Source: Akkermansiaceae bacterium
Lineage (GTDB): Bacteria > Verrucomicrobiota > Verrucomicrobiia > Verrucomicrobiales > Akkermansiaceae
DNA: 9,305 nt
Direction of reading: 5' to 3'
Assembly: GCA_028293225.1 (NCBI GenBank)
Contig: JAQGPE010000735.1
Location: forward strand, 1-9,305
Part shown: positions 1 to 7,172 of the stretch, piece after piece
How the letters are laid out: each line of letters begins with the position of its first letter
Numbering within the stretch: the first letter of the stretch is position 1
The notes under the pieces: generated by a model
Seen by the model: the letters and a program-made list of their open reading frames with translations, nothing else
What the model was told of the DNA's origin: nothing
Database searches by the model: none
Translations under genes and position numbers: made by a program

Positions 1-9
1 AGTGCTAGG

Positions 10-1035
10 ATGGCGCGTTTGAACCGCACCATCGTCATCGCAGGAGGAGGGCTGGCAGGCTTGTCGCTTGCCGCCGGCCTCCGCCTGCGCGACGTTCCGG
101 TCGTCGTGCATGAGGCCGGCAGCTATCCGCGCCACCGCGTCTGTGGCGAATTCATCTCCGGCGTCAGCTCCGGGACGCTGCAGGCCCTCGGCATCGAGGC
201 GGCTTTCTGCGATGCCCTGCACCATCGCACCGTGACCTGGTTCAGCGCAGGCGCACGGGTTCACGAGGATGTCCTCCCCACCCCTGCGCTCGGCATTTCA
301 CGGCATCGTCTGGATGAGCGCTTGAGAGCCCGCGTGATCGATCTCGGCGGTGTGGTGCGGGAAAAGTCCCGCATCCCCCGTGCTCCAGCAGAGGGCCAGG
401 TCTGGGCCGCCGGACGGCTGCCGGTGAAAAGCGCATGGCTCGGTCTCAAGGCGCACTTCGCAGATCTGCCAATGGAGTCCGACCTGGAAATGCACCTCGG
501 CTCAAACGGCTACGCCGGACTCGCGAAGATCGAGGACGGACAGGTGAACCTCTGCGGCCTCTTTCGCGCCGATCGTTCGTTGAAAGCCAGCGGCTCCAGC
601 CTGCTGCTGGCCTACCTCCGCGCCGGCGGAAACCACTCGCTTGCCGATCGCCTGGCCGCTGCCCGGGTCGATGAAGCCTCATTTCTCGGCGTGGCCGGCT
701 TCTCCCTCGGCCGACAGCCCGCGGAAGCCGGGATCTGCGCCATCGGCGATGCCGAAAGCATGATCCCACCCTTCACCGGCAATGGCATGAGCATGGCCTT
801 CCAGTCCGCGGAATGCGTGTTGGAGCCTCTGGAGGCCTGGAGCAACGGCGGCATCTCCTGGGAAAGTACCATCGATCTCGTACAATCCCGCCTGCGCAAA
901 CGCTTTCACCGCCGCCTGACCGCCGCCGGCCTGCTGCATCCGTTTTTGCTCAGGCCTCTCGGACGCTCTCTCATTGGCGCCCTGGGTCGCAGTCACACGC
1001 TGCCTTTCCGTTCTCTTCTCTCCCTCGTTCGCTGA
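10..1035 (+). CDS. FAD-dependent oxidoreductase (geranylgeranyl reductase / aromatic hydroxylase-like), partner of type III PKS
   Basis: This is a 341-residue cytosolic flavoprotein of the p-hydroxybenzoate-hydroxylase (GR2) fold. An N-terminal Rossmann motif GGGLAG lies at residues 12-17. The acidic Glu35 ends the second strand and should bind the FAD ribose. A YPRHRVCGEFIS segment at 39-50 resembles the Cys-containing loop of geranylgeranyl-reductase-like enzymes. The second FAD motif, GDAESMIPPFTGNGMS, is at 246-261. It lacks the WxWxIP halogenase motif found in the two larger flavoproteins downstream. Its stop (TGA 1033-1035) shares one base with the start of the type III polyketide synthase, so the two are surely translationally coupled. 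By analogy with phenolic-lipid loci, where a flavoprotein hydroxylates the polyketide-derived ring, I infer it oxidises or reduces the synthase product. Substrate and direction of redox cannot be read from the sequence. The ATG at 10 is so near the window edge that a longer start cannot be excluded, but the residues before the Rossmann motif are already of normal length. Confidence 0.87.
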   Translation: MARLNRTIVIAGGGLAGLSLAAGLRLRDVPVVVHEAGSYPRHRVCGEFISGVSSGTLQALGIEAAFCDALHHRTVTWFSAGARVHEDVLPTPALGISRHRLDERLRARVIDLGGVVREKSRIPRAPAEGQVWAAGRLPVKSAWLGLKAHFADLPMESDLEMHLGSNGYAGLAKIEDGQVNLCGLFRADRSLKASGSSLLLAYLRAGGNHSLADRLAAARVDEASFLGVAGFSLGRQPAEAGICAIGDAESMIPPFTGNGMSMAFQSAECVLEPLEAWSNGGISWESTIDLVQSRLRKRFHRRLTAAGLLHPFLLRPLGRSLIGALGRSHTLPFRSLLSLVR

Positions 1036-2063
1036 TGATGTATCTTGAAGCACTTGCCACGGCCGTCCCGCCGCATGCCTTTTCCCAGCCGGATTGCCTC
1101 GCGGCCCTGCGGATCACTCCGTCGTACGCGGTGCTTCATCCACGATCAAAGGCGCTGCTTTCCAAGGTCCTCGGCAATGGCGTGGCAGGCATCGAAAAAC
1201 GCCATTTCTGCCTGGAGGAGATCGCTCCGGTCGTCTCTCTCAGCGCCCAGGAGTTGAACGAAACCTTCGAGCGCGAAGCTCCTGTCCTGGCGGCTCGCGC
1301 GGTCTCCGCGGCTCTCAAGAAAGCGGGCGTTCAGGCCGCGGATCTCGATGCGCTCTTCCTCTGCACCTGCACCGGCTATCTTTGCCCCGGCCTCACCAGC
1401 CACGTCGCGGAGGCGCTCGGGATGAACGCCGCGGCCTACCTGCAGGATCTCGCCGGGCTCGGCTGCGGCGCGGCCATTCCGCTGCTGCGCTCCGCCCAGG
1501 GCTTCCTCGCCACTCATCCGGGGGCGAAGGTGGCCACGGTGGCGGTGGAGGTCTGTTCCGCCGCCTTCTTTGCCGACAATGACCCCGGCGTGTTGATTTC
1601 CCTCTGCCTCTTCGGTGACGGCGCGGCCGCGGCGATCTGGTCCGGCGAGGCGGCTCCCGGCAAATGGCAGGCCGGTCATTTCACCACCGTCCACCGCCCG
1701 GAGCAGCGGGAGAAGATCCGCTTCGTCAATCGCGGCGGCAAGCTCTGCAACCAGCTCGACAAGACCGTCCCCGGCCTCGCCGCGGAGGCGGTCGCCGAAC
1801 TCTACGCCCGGCGCTCCGCCGACCCCGACCGGGTGCTGGCTCATTCGGGCGGCCGTGACGTCATCGATGCCCTCGAGGAAAAGCTTCCCTACCCACTCGA
1901 CGACACCCGCGCCGTGCTCCGCGACTACGGCAACATGAGCAGCCCCTCGGTTCTGTTCGCCCTCGACCGAGCCCTCCAGGATGACCGCGGCGAAAAGCGC
2001 TGGTGGCTCACCGCCTTCGGCGCCGGCTTCGCCGCCCATGCCTGCGAGTTGTGGCGCGACTGA
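1035..2063 (+). CDS. Type III polyketide synthase (chalcone/stilbene synthase family)
   Basis: This 342-residue thiolase-fold enzyme condenses an acyl-CoA starter with malonyl-CoA units to give a pyrone, resorcinol or related aromatic. The whole triad is visible. The nucleophile is Cys144 in GLGCGAA, His270 lies in LAHSGGRDVIDALE, and Asn300 is in DYGNMSSPSVLFALDR. The last two blocks closely match the plant chalcone synthase signatures. The conserved EVCS (172-175) and LFGDGAAAA (192-200) blocks are also present. The length is shorter than plant enzymes (about 390 residues) but normal for bacterial ones. An open frame continues upstream to 813, but that part overlaps the flavoprotein and has no family similarity. 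The start is therefore the ATG at 1035, overlapping the previous stop as TGATG; a second ATG at 1038 is equally possible and differs by one residue. No Shine-Dalgarno site is seen, which fits coupled translation. Starter unit, chain length and cyclisation type cannot be deduced. Confidence 0.94.
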   Translation: MMYLEALATAVPPHAFSQPDCLAALRITPSYAVLHPRSKALLSKVLGNGVAGIEKRHFCLEEIAPVVSLSAQELNETFEREAPVLAARAVSAALKKAGVQAADLDALFLCTCTGYLCPGLTSHVAEALGMNAAAYLQDLAGLGCGAAIPLLRSAQGFLATHPGAKVATVAVEVCSAAFFADNDPGVLISLCLFGDGAAAAIWSGEAAPGKWQAGHFTTVHRPEQREKIRFVNRGGKLCNQLDKTVPGLAAEAVAELYARRSADPDRVLAHSGGRDVIDALEEKLPYPLDDTRAVLRDYGNMSSPSVLFALDRALQDDRGEKRWWLTAFGAGFAAHACELWRD

Positions 2064-2065
2064 TT

Positions 2066-2548
2066 TCAGAGGAAGCGATGCATCACGAAAGCATCGACCA
2101 ACCCCAGGGTCTGGTGCCGGAAGACCTTCGGCAATGTTCCCACGATCTGAAATCCGTGCTTCTGCCACAGTTTCACCGCCACCCCGTTGGTGCTGACCAC
2201 GATGTTGAACTGCATCGCGGCAAAGCCCAGGTCCCTTGCCATCGCGAGGGAGTGCTCGCACATGGCCGAACCCACGCCCCGCCCGCGGGCCGCGCCGGAG
2301 ACCATGTAGCCTGCATTGGCCACGTGGGATCCCAGCCCGGGCTGGTTGGCCTTCAAAATATAGGTGCCCAACACCTCCCCGGCATCGACCGCGACAAAGG
2401 CATGGGTGCCCGCGGCCAGCCAGTAGGCCAGCGCGTCCTCCCTGCCGATGGCGGGATCGAAGACATAGGTGTCGCCGTTCGCCACCACGGCGCTGAAAAT
2501 TCTCCAGATCGACTCGGCGTGGCTTTGATCGGCGGGGATGATGTCCAT
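2066..2548 (-). CDS. GNAT family N-acetyltransferase
   Basis: This 160-residue single-domain acetyl-CoA-dependent acetyltransferase is of normal length for the family. The acetyl-CoA pyrophosphate loop (motif A) is AARGRGVGSAM at residues 86-96, fitting R-x-x-G-x-G, and continues into the helix ending at DLGF. Motif B is visible as STNGVAVKLWQKHGF (119-133), with the usual Asn and the Gly-Phe end. The substrate is unknown; some GNATs of this general shape acetylate small amines or amino acids, others act on protein N-termini. The ATG at 2548 is supported by a TAAGG element 7 bases upstream. The gene runs convergently to the polyketide synthase, with only 2 bases between the stop codons, and divergently from the halogenase-like gene at 2673. 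It is thus a separate transcription unit and need not belong to the polyketide pathway. Confidence 0.92.
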   Translation of the reverse strand: MDIIPADQSHAESIWRIFSAVVANGDTYVFDPAIGREDALAYWLAAGTHAFVAVDAGEVLGTYILKANQPGLGSHVANAGYMVSGAARGRGVGSAMCEHSLAMARDLGFAAMQFNIVVSTNGVAVKLWQKHGFQIVGTLPKVFRHQTLGLVDAFVMHRFL

Positions 2549-2672
2549 CTCGGTGCCTTATCAATCGCCGGAATGCATTCTGCATCAAGCAGACTTCTGT
2601 GCCATTCAGCCGTTCACTGAATCACTCTGATCTTGCCTGATTCCCTCTCTTTCCCATGCTGACGGTATCGGC
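2549..2672. other. Divergent intergenic region between the GNAT and the first halogenase-like gene
   Basis: These 124 bases must hold the promoters of both outward-facing genes. I find no convincing -35/-10 pair on either strand. Two small symmetric elements are present: GAATGCATTC at 2571-2580 (perfect 10-bp palindrome) and ATTCAG/CTGAAT arms at 2604-2609 and 2617-2622 with a 7-base loop. Either could be an operator half or chance. The stretch just before the ATG at 2673 is pyrimidine-rich, with no Shine-Dalgarno site. Confidence 0.4.
2556..2560 (-). promoter_or_regulatory. Ribosome binding site of the GNAT gene
   Basis: On the minus strand TAAGG stands 7 bases before the ATG at 2548. It is a partial match to the Shine-Dalgarno core, but one of only two recognisable sites in the window, and it supports this start. 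Confidence 0.5.
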
Positions 2673-3950
2673 ATGTACGACGTCATCATCATTGGAGGAG
2701 GTCCCGGGGGCAGCACGGCAGGAAGCGCTTTGGCAATGGCGGGGAAAAAGGTCCTGATCCTGGAGCGGGAGCGGTTTCCGCGCTTTCACGTCGGCGAGTC
2801 GCTGATTCCCTTCGGCAACGATGAGCTCAAGGCTATCGGCGTCTGGGACAAGATGATGGCCGGCGATTTCATGCCGAAGCTTGGCGCCGAGTTCGTGCTC
2901 GGGAACTCGAAGGCCGGTATCAAGATCCTCTTCGGGCGCTACCTGAAGCCCGGCTACGCCCAGACCTTCCAGGTCGAGCGCGCCAAGTTCGACAACTTGC
3001 TGCTGGAGCACTCGGTTTCGCTGGGCTGCGAAGTCTGGCAGGAGACCAAGGTGAAATCGGCGAACGTCACCAACGACGGCGTCACCGTGCAGTGCGAAAA
3101 AGACGGCGCCACCCACGAGCTTTCCGCCCGCTGGATCCTCGACGCCAGCGGCCGCGATGCCTTCCTCGGCAAGCAGATGCAACTGCCGAAGACCGACCTG
3201 GGCCTGCCGAAGAAGTTCGCGACCTTCGCCCATTTCCGCGGCGTGAAACGCAACGAAGCTCCGGCGCACGGCCACATCACGGTGGTCCGCCTGGACTTCG
3301 GCTGGTTCTGGATGATCCCGCTCGATGCCGAAAAGACCTCGATCGGCCTAGTGCAGACCCTCGACCATTTCAAGGCCACCGGCATGAAGCCGGAGGAGTG
3401 CTTCGAGCACGTCGTCGCCACCACCACGGAGCTGCAAAAGCGCATGGCCGGCGCCGAGCGGGTCAGCGACTACGCCTTCGCTGGCGACTACACCTACCGC
3501 CACCTGCAGAACGCCGGTCCGCGCTGGCTGCTGATCGGCGACGCCGCCGGCTTCATTGACCCGATTTTCTCTTCCGGAGTGATGCTTGCGGTCAAATCCG
3601 GCTTCCTCGCCGCCAAGCAGGTGGTCGCCGCCGATGAGGCCGGCCAGCCCCTCGGCGCCGCTGCCCAGGCCCGCTACACCAAGGAAGTCGGCAAGATGTG
3701 CGAGGTGTTCCTGAACATGATCAAGATGTTCTACAACAATCACGCCTTCGAGGTCTTCATGACCCCGCAGCCCCCGCGTGGCATGGAGTGGGCGGTGAAC
3801 AATCTGGTCGCCGGCAACACCAATCTCGGCTGGCGTCTCAAGCTTCAGGTCTGGCTCTTCTACAGGGTCTGCTGGATCCAGCGCCGCTTCGCGATCGTGC
3901 CGAAGCTCGATCTCTCGGACAACCCCGCCAGTGCAACTCCGCAGGCCTGA
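2673..3950 (+). CDS. Flavin-dependent halogenase-like FAD oxidoreductase (phenol/pyrrole halogenase motif type)
   Basis: This 425-residue FAD enzyme has the GR2 fold. The FAD motif GGGPGG is at residues 8-13, with Glu31 at the end of the second strand. FPRFHVGESLIP at 35-46 is typical of flavin-dependent halogenases and related reductases. DASG is at 157-160. The halogenase signature WxWxIP appears as WFWMIP (211-216), and the second FAD motif GDAAG (289-293) runs into FIDPIFSSGVMLA (294-306), matching FxxPxxSxG. The FSSGV form is that of halogenases acting on phenols or pyrroles rather than tryptophan. Lys69 in PKLGAEF lies where the catalytic lysine of these enzymes is expected. A halogenase would use FADH2, oxygen and halide to chlorinate or brominate an activated aromatic ring. 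Relatives with the same motifs include uncharacterised oxidoreductases, so activity is an inference. The ATG at 2673 directly precedes the Rossmann strand and no upstream in-frame start is plausible. It lies 148 bases upstream of a second halogenase-like gene on the same strand. Confidence 0.85.
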   Translation: MYDVIIIGGGPGGSTAGSALAMAGKKVLILERERFPRFHVGESLIPFGNDELKAIGVWDKMMAGDFMPKLGAEFVLGNSKAGIKILFGRYLKPGYAQTFQVERAKFDNLLLEHSVSLGCEVWQETKVKSANVTNDGVTVQCEKDGATHELSARWILDASGRDAFLGKQMQLPKTDLGLPKKFATFAHFRGVKRNEAPAHGHITVVRLDFGWFWMIPLDAEKTSIGLVQTLDHFKATGMKPEECFEHVVATTTELQKRMAGAERVSDYAFAGDYTYRHLQNAGPRWLLIGDAAGFIDPIFSSGVMLAVKSGFLAAKQVVAADEAGQPLGAAAQARYTKEVGKMCEVFLNMIKMFYNNHAFEVFMTPQPPRGMEWAVNNLVAGNTNLGWRLKLQVWLFYRVCWIQRRFAIVPKLDLSDNPASATPQA

Positions 3951-4097
3951 AAGCCGCCAGGAGCCTGCCCCGGCCGCAGCCACAAAACCCCATTTCCTGC
4001 CTTCAATCCGCTAATCCGAAAATCCGGAAATCTGTGAACCATTGGCCCGAATCTCGGAACCGAGCCACGGATCAACCGGATTTCTAACAAATTACCC
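3951..4097. repeat. Intergenic spacer with repeated AATCCG units and a flanking inverted repeat
   Basis: This 147-base spacer separates the two halogenase-like genes. Three AATCCG units occur within 4014-4026 or just upstream. AAATCCGG at 4020-4027 is the exact reverse complement of CCGGATTT at 4076-4083. Between the arms lies CTCGG-AA-CCGAG (4053-4064). The segment is AT-richer than the surrounding genes and ends in AT-rich sequence before the ATG at 4098. I see no T-run and so no classical terminator. The composition and symmetry resemble short non-coding repeats dispersed between genes in some genomes, but no second copy is visible here. Confidence 0.45.
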
Positions 4098-5669
4098 ATG
4101 AACGAGATGCCACCCGGCCCCGCCGAAAGCTACGACGTGATCGTCCTGGGCGGAGCCCTCTCCGGAGCCGCGACTGCGATCCTCCTGCTGCGAAGCAATC
4201 CGGGCCTCCGCGTCCTGATCGTCGAGCGCTCCGAAAAGCTGACTCGCCGGGTCGGGGAGGCGACCGTGGAGGTCAGTGCCTTTTTCATGGGCCGCGTGCT
4301 GGGGCTCACCCAGTACCTGAACGAGCATCACATCGCCAAGCAGGGTCTGCGCTTCTGGTTCCGCAATGAGCAGGTCGAGTCGATCGACCAGGCCAGCGAA
4401 CTGGGCGCCCGCTACCAGGTACGGCTTCCGTCGTATCAACTCGACCGCGCTTCCTTCGATGAAGAAGTGCTGCGCCGTGCCGGGCTGGGCGGAGCGGAGA
4501 TCCTGCGACCCGCCACGGTAAAGAACGTCCAGCTCGTCGCCGGCGGCGAACAGGTGGTCGAGCTGAAATATGCCGACACCAGCTACACGGTGAAAGCCCG
4601 CTGGGTGGTCGATGCCTCGGGCGTCGCGGCCCTGCTCGCCCGCAAGAACGGCTGGTGGAAGCGCAATACCGAGCACCCGACCGCTGCGGCCTGGTCGCGC
4701 TGGAAGGGCCTGAAGGACTGGGACGGCCTGGAACTGGCGGCGAAATATCCCGAGTGGTCGAAAGTGGTTCACGGGATCCGCGGCACCGCGACCAACCACA
4801 TCATCGGCGACGGCTGGTGGAGCTGGTGGATCCCGCTGAAAGGCGGCGACACCAGCGTCGGCGTGGTCTTCGACCAGCGCATCGTCGATTGGCCGGAGGG
4901 CGGCAAGGTCGCCGATCGCCTGAAGGATTTCCTGATGAAGCACCCGGTCGCCCGGGAGATCCTGGCCGATGCCGAATACGACGAGGAAGACGTCCACTGG
5001 CGCCGCCACCTGGCCTACTACAGCACCACCTTTGCCGGCGACGGCTTCGTGCTGGTGGGAGACGCCGCCGCCTTCATGGACCCTTTTTACAGCCCGGGCA
5101 TGGACTGGATTTCCTTCTCCACCAGCAGCGCGGCCAACCTGATCACCCAGCAGCGCAGCGGTGTGGCGATGGAGGAAAAGATCGCCCGCTACAACCGCGA
5201 TTTCGCCACCTGCCACCGCCGCTGGTTCCTTTCGGTCTACAAGGACAAGTACCACTACATGGGCGAGTTCGACCTGATGAGCCTGGCCTTCCGCCTCGAC
5301 CTCAGCCTCTACTACTGGGGCGTGGTCGAACCGCCCTTCCGCGAAGGCGCCAAAGCCCTGCTGTCGCCGCCGTTCTCTCCACCCAGCGGCAAGGTCTTCG
5401 CCGGCCTGATGAGCCTCTACAACCGCCGCTTCGCCACCATCGCCAAGCGCCGCCGCCGGCTCGGCCTGCTCGGCCGTACCAACAAGGGCAACCGCTGCCT
5501 GATCCCCGGCTTCACGCTGGAGCGCAAGGACATGCTGCGCCTCTTCGGCATGCTCCGCGAGTGGGCGATGCTGGAACTCCGCGAAGGCTGGCGTTCCTGG
5601 GGCCGGGCCACCGCAGACGAACCGCTTCCGGAAATCGCCCGTCCGCCCATGCCCGAGCCGGAAGGCTGA
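4098..5669 (+). CDS. Large flavin-dependent halogenase-like FAD oxidoreductase
   Basis: This 523-residue flavoprotein is close in length to tryptophan halogenases and about 100 residues longer than its upstream neighbour. Most of the extra length lies in a C-terminal region from about 340 to 523. The Rossmann motif is GGALSG (18-23), where the usual third glycine is Ala20. GEAT is at 53-56 and DASG at 172-175. The halogenase signature WxWxIP is WSWWIP at 241-246, and GDAAA (321-325) leads into FMDPFYSPGMDWI (327-339), fitting FxxPxxSxG. Lys81 (AKQGLRFWF) is a candidate for the catalytic lysine. The FYSPG sequence is neither the ESTG form of tryptophan halogenases nor the FSSG form of phenol halogenases, so substrate class is open and a non-halogenating oxidase or hydroxylase is possible. 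The C-terminal part is rich in Arg and aromatic residues. The ATG at 4098 lacks a Shine-Dalgarno site; an antiporter follows after 36 bases and may share the transcript. Confidence 0.83.
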   Translation: MNEMPPGPAESYDVIVLGGALSGAATAILLLRSNPGLRVLIVERSEKLTRRVGEATVEVSAFFMGRVLGLTQYLNEHHIAKQGLRFWFRNEQVESIDQASELGARYQVRLPSYQLDRASFDEEVLRRAGLGGAEILRPATVKNVQLVAGGEQVVELKYADTSYTVKARWVVDASGVAALLARKNGWWKRNTEHPTAAAWSRWKGLKDWDGLELAAKYPEWSKVVHGIRGTATNHIIGDGWWSWWIPLKGGDTSVGVVFDQRIVDWPEGGKVADRLKDFLMKHPVAREILADAEYDEEDVHWRRHLAYYSTTFAGDGFVLVGDAAAFMDPFYSPGMDWISFSTSSAANLITQQRSGVAMEEKIARYNRDFATCHRRWFLSVYKDKYHYMGEFDLMSLAFRLDLSLYYWGVVEPPFREGAKALLSPPFSPPSGKVFAGLMSLYNRRFATIAKRRRRLGLLGRTNKGNRCLIPGFTLERKDMLRLFGMLREWAMLELREGWRSWGRATADEPLPEIARPPMPEPEG

Positions 5670-5705
5670 GATGCCTCGCCGTTGATTCACCGCTCTCCTC
5701 CGAAA

Positions 5706-7157
5706 ATGAAACGCAACGCTCTCTTCTACTTTGCCGTGCTGGCCCTGGTGGGGCTCGGCATCGCCGGAATCCTCCAGCTGGGCGGCAAGTTGCCTGCTCC
5801 AGTCGCTCCGGCAGCGGTTTCTGTCGCGGCCGCTGCGCCTGCGGCCACTTCTCCGCCGACGATGCTTGGCGCGATGCTCGCCGATCTGGGTCAGAATTTC
5901 AACGCGCCGCTCAGCCATCTCTTTCTGCAACTGCTGGTGATCATCGCGGCCTCCCGGCTGATGGGCTGGCTGTTCACGAAATTCGGCCAACCGGCGGTCG
6001 TCGGCGAGATGGCGGCGGGGATTCTACTAGGGCCTTCGTTGTTCGGCCTGCTCGCCTCGGGCGCTTTCCATTTCGTGTTCCCGGATTCCTCGCTCGGCGT
6101 GCTGAAGATGTTCAGCCAGATCGGCGTCTGCCTGTTCATGTTCGCGGTCGGGATGGATCTGAATGTGAAGAACATCCGCAATAAGGCCCACACCGCGGTA
6201 ATGGTCAGTCACGCCAGCATCATCGCACCGTATTTCCTCGGCGTGGTGCTCGCGTATTTCCTCTACAGCAGCCTCGGCCAGCCCGGTTCCAGCTTCATGG
6301 CCTTCGCGCTGTTCATCGGCATTTCGATGAGCATCACCGCCTTTCCGGTGCTGGCGCGGATTCTCCAGGAGCGCGGTCTTTCGAAGACCTCTCTGGGCAC
6401 CACCGCGATCACCTGTGCGGCCGTCGATGATGTCACGGCCTGGAGCATCCTGGCCTTCGTCGTCGCCCTGGCCCGCGCCACCAGCGTCGGCGCATCGGCG
6501 CTGAATCTGACCCTGGTGCTCGGCTTCGTCGCTCTGATGATCTTCGTCGTCAGGAAAATGCTGCCACGTCTGATCGGCCAGGAGGCGCTGGAGCGGCCTG
6601 AGCCGTCCAAGGGCGTCCTCGCCGGGGTCGTGTGTCTTGTGGTGGCGGCGGCGCTCTGCACCGAGGTGATCGGCATTCACGCCCTCTTCGGGGCCTTCCT
6701 CGCCGGGGCGATCATCCCGGAAACGGCTGACTTCCGCCATAAGCTTACCGTTCGCATCGAAAGCTTCAGCTCGGTCCTGCTGCTGCCGCTGTTCTTCGCC
6801 TTCACCGGCCTGCGCACTCAGATCGGTCTGCTCAACGACGTCCAGGGCTGGATGATCTGCCTGCTGATCATCGTGGTCGCCACCGTCGGCAAGCTCGGCG
6901 GCACCGCCCTGACCGCCCGTTTCACCGGCATGAACTGGCGCGACTCGCTGCAGCTCGGCGCGTTGATGAATACCCGCGGCCTGATGGAGCTCATCGCTCT
7001 GAACATCGGCTACGACCTCGGCATCCTCTCGCCGCGGATCTTCGCCATGCTCGTCATCATGGCGCTGGTCACCACCGCCCTGACCGGCCCGCTGCTCAGC
7101 CTCTTCGAACGCCTGCGGGCCCCGGAAATCGATCCGGGCAACTACGTCAAACCCTGA
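5706..7157 (+). CDS. Cation:proton antiporter, CPA2 (KefB/NapA-like) family
   Basis: This inner-membrane protein exchanges Na+ or K+ for protons. It is 483 residues from the ATG at 5706. The same frame can be opened at a TTG at 5682, but this adds only a polar stretch, so the ATG is preferred. Residues 7-25 form a hydrophobic helix, followed by an Ala/Pro/Val-rich linker (30-53), then the exchanger core from about 66 with many membrane helices. Family marks are GQPAVVGEMAAGILLGP (94-110), SMSITAFPVLARIL (207-220), the ion-binding Asp241-Asp242 pair in CAAVDDVTAW, and MNTRGLMELIALNIG (421-435). The Asp-Asp pair is the mark of electrogenic CPA2 exchangers. No cytosolic nucleotide-binding RCK domain follows; the protein ends soon after the last helix. 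It lies 36 bases after the large halogenase-like gene, possibly in one operon, and is convergent with pheA at 15 bases. Confidence 0.93.
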   Translation: MKRNALFYFAVLALVGLGIAGILQLGGKLPAPVAPAAVSVAAAAPAATSPPTMLGAMLADLGQNFNAPLSHLFLQLLVIIAASRLMGWLFTKFGQPAVVGEMAAGILLGPSLFGLLASGAFHFVFPDSSLGVLKMFSQIGVCLFMFAVGMDLNVKNIRNKAHTAVMVSHASIIAPYFLGVVLAYFLYSSLGQPGSSFMAFALFIGISMSITAFPVLARILQERGLSKTSLGTTAITCAAVDDVTAWSILAFVVALARATSVGASALNLTLVLGFVALMIFVVRKMLPRLIGQEALERPEPSKGVLAGVVCLVVAAALCTEVIGIHALFGAFLAGAIIPETADFRHKLTVRIESFSSVLLLPLFFAFTGLRTQIGLLNDVQGWMICLLIIVVATVGKLGGTALTARFTGMNWRDSLQLGALMNTRGLMELIALNIGYDLGILSPRIFAMLVIMALVTTALTGPLLSLFERLRAPEIDPGNYVKP

Positions 7158-7172
7158 CCGGGCGGCTGCGGC

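Noticed and set aside
1..9. TAG at 6-8 as the stop of an upstream gene
   Set aside because: Plausible for a compact operon, but with only a few bases before it the reading frame cannot be tested.
813..1034. Upstream extension of the polyketide synthase frame
   Set aside because: It overlaps the flavoprotein, looks nothing like a thiolase-fold N-terminus, and the TGATG junction gives a natural start at 1035.
1146..2588. Minus-strand open frame of 480 codons across the polyketide synthase and acetyltransferase
   Set aside because: It overlaps two well-supported genes and its product is Gly/Arg-rich without recognisable motifs.
2634..2661. Possible promoter TTGCCT-17-ATGCTG before the first halogenase-like gene
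   Set aside because: The -10 match is poor and the spacing could be found by chance.
4092..5990. Minus-strand open frame of 632 codons opposite the large halogenase-like gene
   Set aside because: It is the antisense of a gene with clear FAD and halogenase motifs. Its product is His/Gly/Ala/Arg-rich with no domain, as expected of a shadow frame in GC-rich DNA.
4655..6184. Plus-strand open frame of 509 codons spanning two genes
   Set aside because: It is out of frame with both the flavoprotein and the antiporter, and its product is Arg/Pro/Gln-rich low-complexity sequence.
7158..7172. Terminator between the antiporter and pheA
   Set aside because: The 15-base gap is GC-rich with no convincing stem and no T-run on either strand.
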